From the NCBI GenBank assembly GCA_014534095.1, contig JACVSD010000096.1, positions 1 through 6,710 on the forward strand: a DNA stretch of 6,710 bases, read 5' to 3'. Shown here piece by piece: positions 6,595 through 6,710 of the stretch (position 1 is its first letter; each line of letters opens with the position of its first letter). The position numbers and the translations under genes were made by a program. The notes beneath the pieces are model-generated. The model was given only the letters and a program-made list of their open reading frames with translations, did not search any database and was not told where the DNA came from. This stretch comes from Nitrospiraceae bacterium (lineage in GTDB: Bacteria > Nitrospirota > Nitrospiria > Nitrospirales > Nitrospiraceae).

Positions 6595-6710
6595 ATGAGT
6601 CTCAAACGGAAAGATTTGCTGAGCCTGGCGCCGTTGTCCGTAGACGAGATCAACCGCATTCTCGACACGGCCGATTCCTTCAAGGAAGTGACGGGCCGCG
6701 AAATCAAGAA
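6595..6710 (+). CDS. pyrB: Aspartate carbamoyltransferase catalytic subunit, 5' part
   Basis: Only the first 38 codons are present; the frame is open at the right edge. MSLKRKDLLSLAPLS followed by DEINRILDTADSFKEV and GREIK is the typical N-terminus of bacterial PyrB (KDLL....LS..EI..IL..A..F.EV), the carbamoyl-phosphate-binding side of the enzyme that joins carbamoyl phosphate and aspartate in the first committed step of UMP synthesis. GGAGGA at 6585-6590 lies four bases before the ATG. Catalytic residues are beyond the window. Ornithine carbamoyltransferase is related, but this N-terminus and the pyrR context favour PyrB. Confidence 0.88.
   Translation, partial: MSLKRKDLLSLAPLSVDEINRILDTADSFKEVTGREIK

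Overview
The window carries seven recognisable protein-coding genes, all on the + strand, packed tightly with short gaps. The first and last genes run off the window edges. The sequence is moderately GC-rich. The gene content (an UXS-type nucleotide-sugar epimerase, proA, two orphan genes, a response regulator with an HDOD domain, pyrR and pyrB) and the look of the proteins suggest a free-living Gram-negative bacterium, perhaps a Nitrospira-like member of Nitrospirota. That assignment comes from family resemblance only and is tentative. I see no rRNA, tRNA, insertion sequence, CRISPR array or phage gene.

Bases 3-464 are the 3' end of a UDP-glucuronate decarboxylase / NAD-dependent sugar epimerase with an extra segment of about 23 residues. 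A sigma70-type promoter (488-517) then drives proA, glutamate-5-semialdehyde dehydrogenase of proline synthesis. This promoter lies on top of the most upstream ATG, so translation more likely begins at a TTG near 549/552 behind a GGAGG. Directly abutting proA (TAAATG) is a 594-residue orphan protein whose last 150 residues look like a methyltransferase fold without a glycine-rich SAM loop. It is linked to a 229-residue DUF6065-like protein by a possible 15-codon bridging ORF that shares ATGA overlaps with both neighbours. A CheY-type receiver fused to an HDOD domain follows (4493-5734).

The best part of the window is the control region of the pyrimidine operon (5709-5891). It holds a near-consensus promoter whose -10 box contains the stop codon of the preceding gene. 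A textbook PyrR-binding hairpin (hexaloop CAGUGA) follows, then an antiterminator whose 5' strand is the 3' half of that hairpin, and a competing intrinsic terminator ending in a run of T. This is a complete PyrR attenuator and it precedes pyrR itself. The terminator's 3' arm also contains a strong Shine-Dalgarno sequence for a 10-codon leader ORF that overlaps the first pyrR ATG as TAATG, so translation may be controlled as well. Between pyrR and pyrB lies an unlisted 36-codon ORF with a very strong ribosome binding site and a long hairpin inside it. The start of pyrB (aspartate carbamoyltransferase) closes the window.
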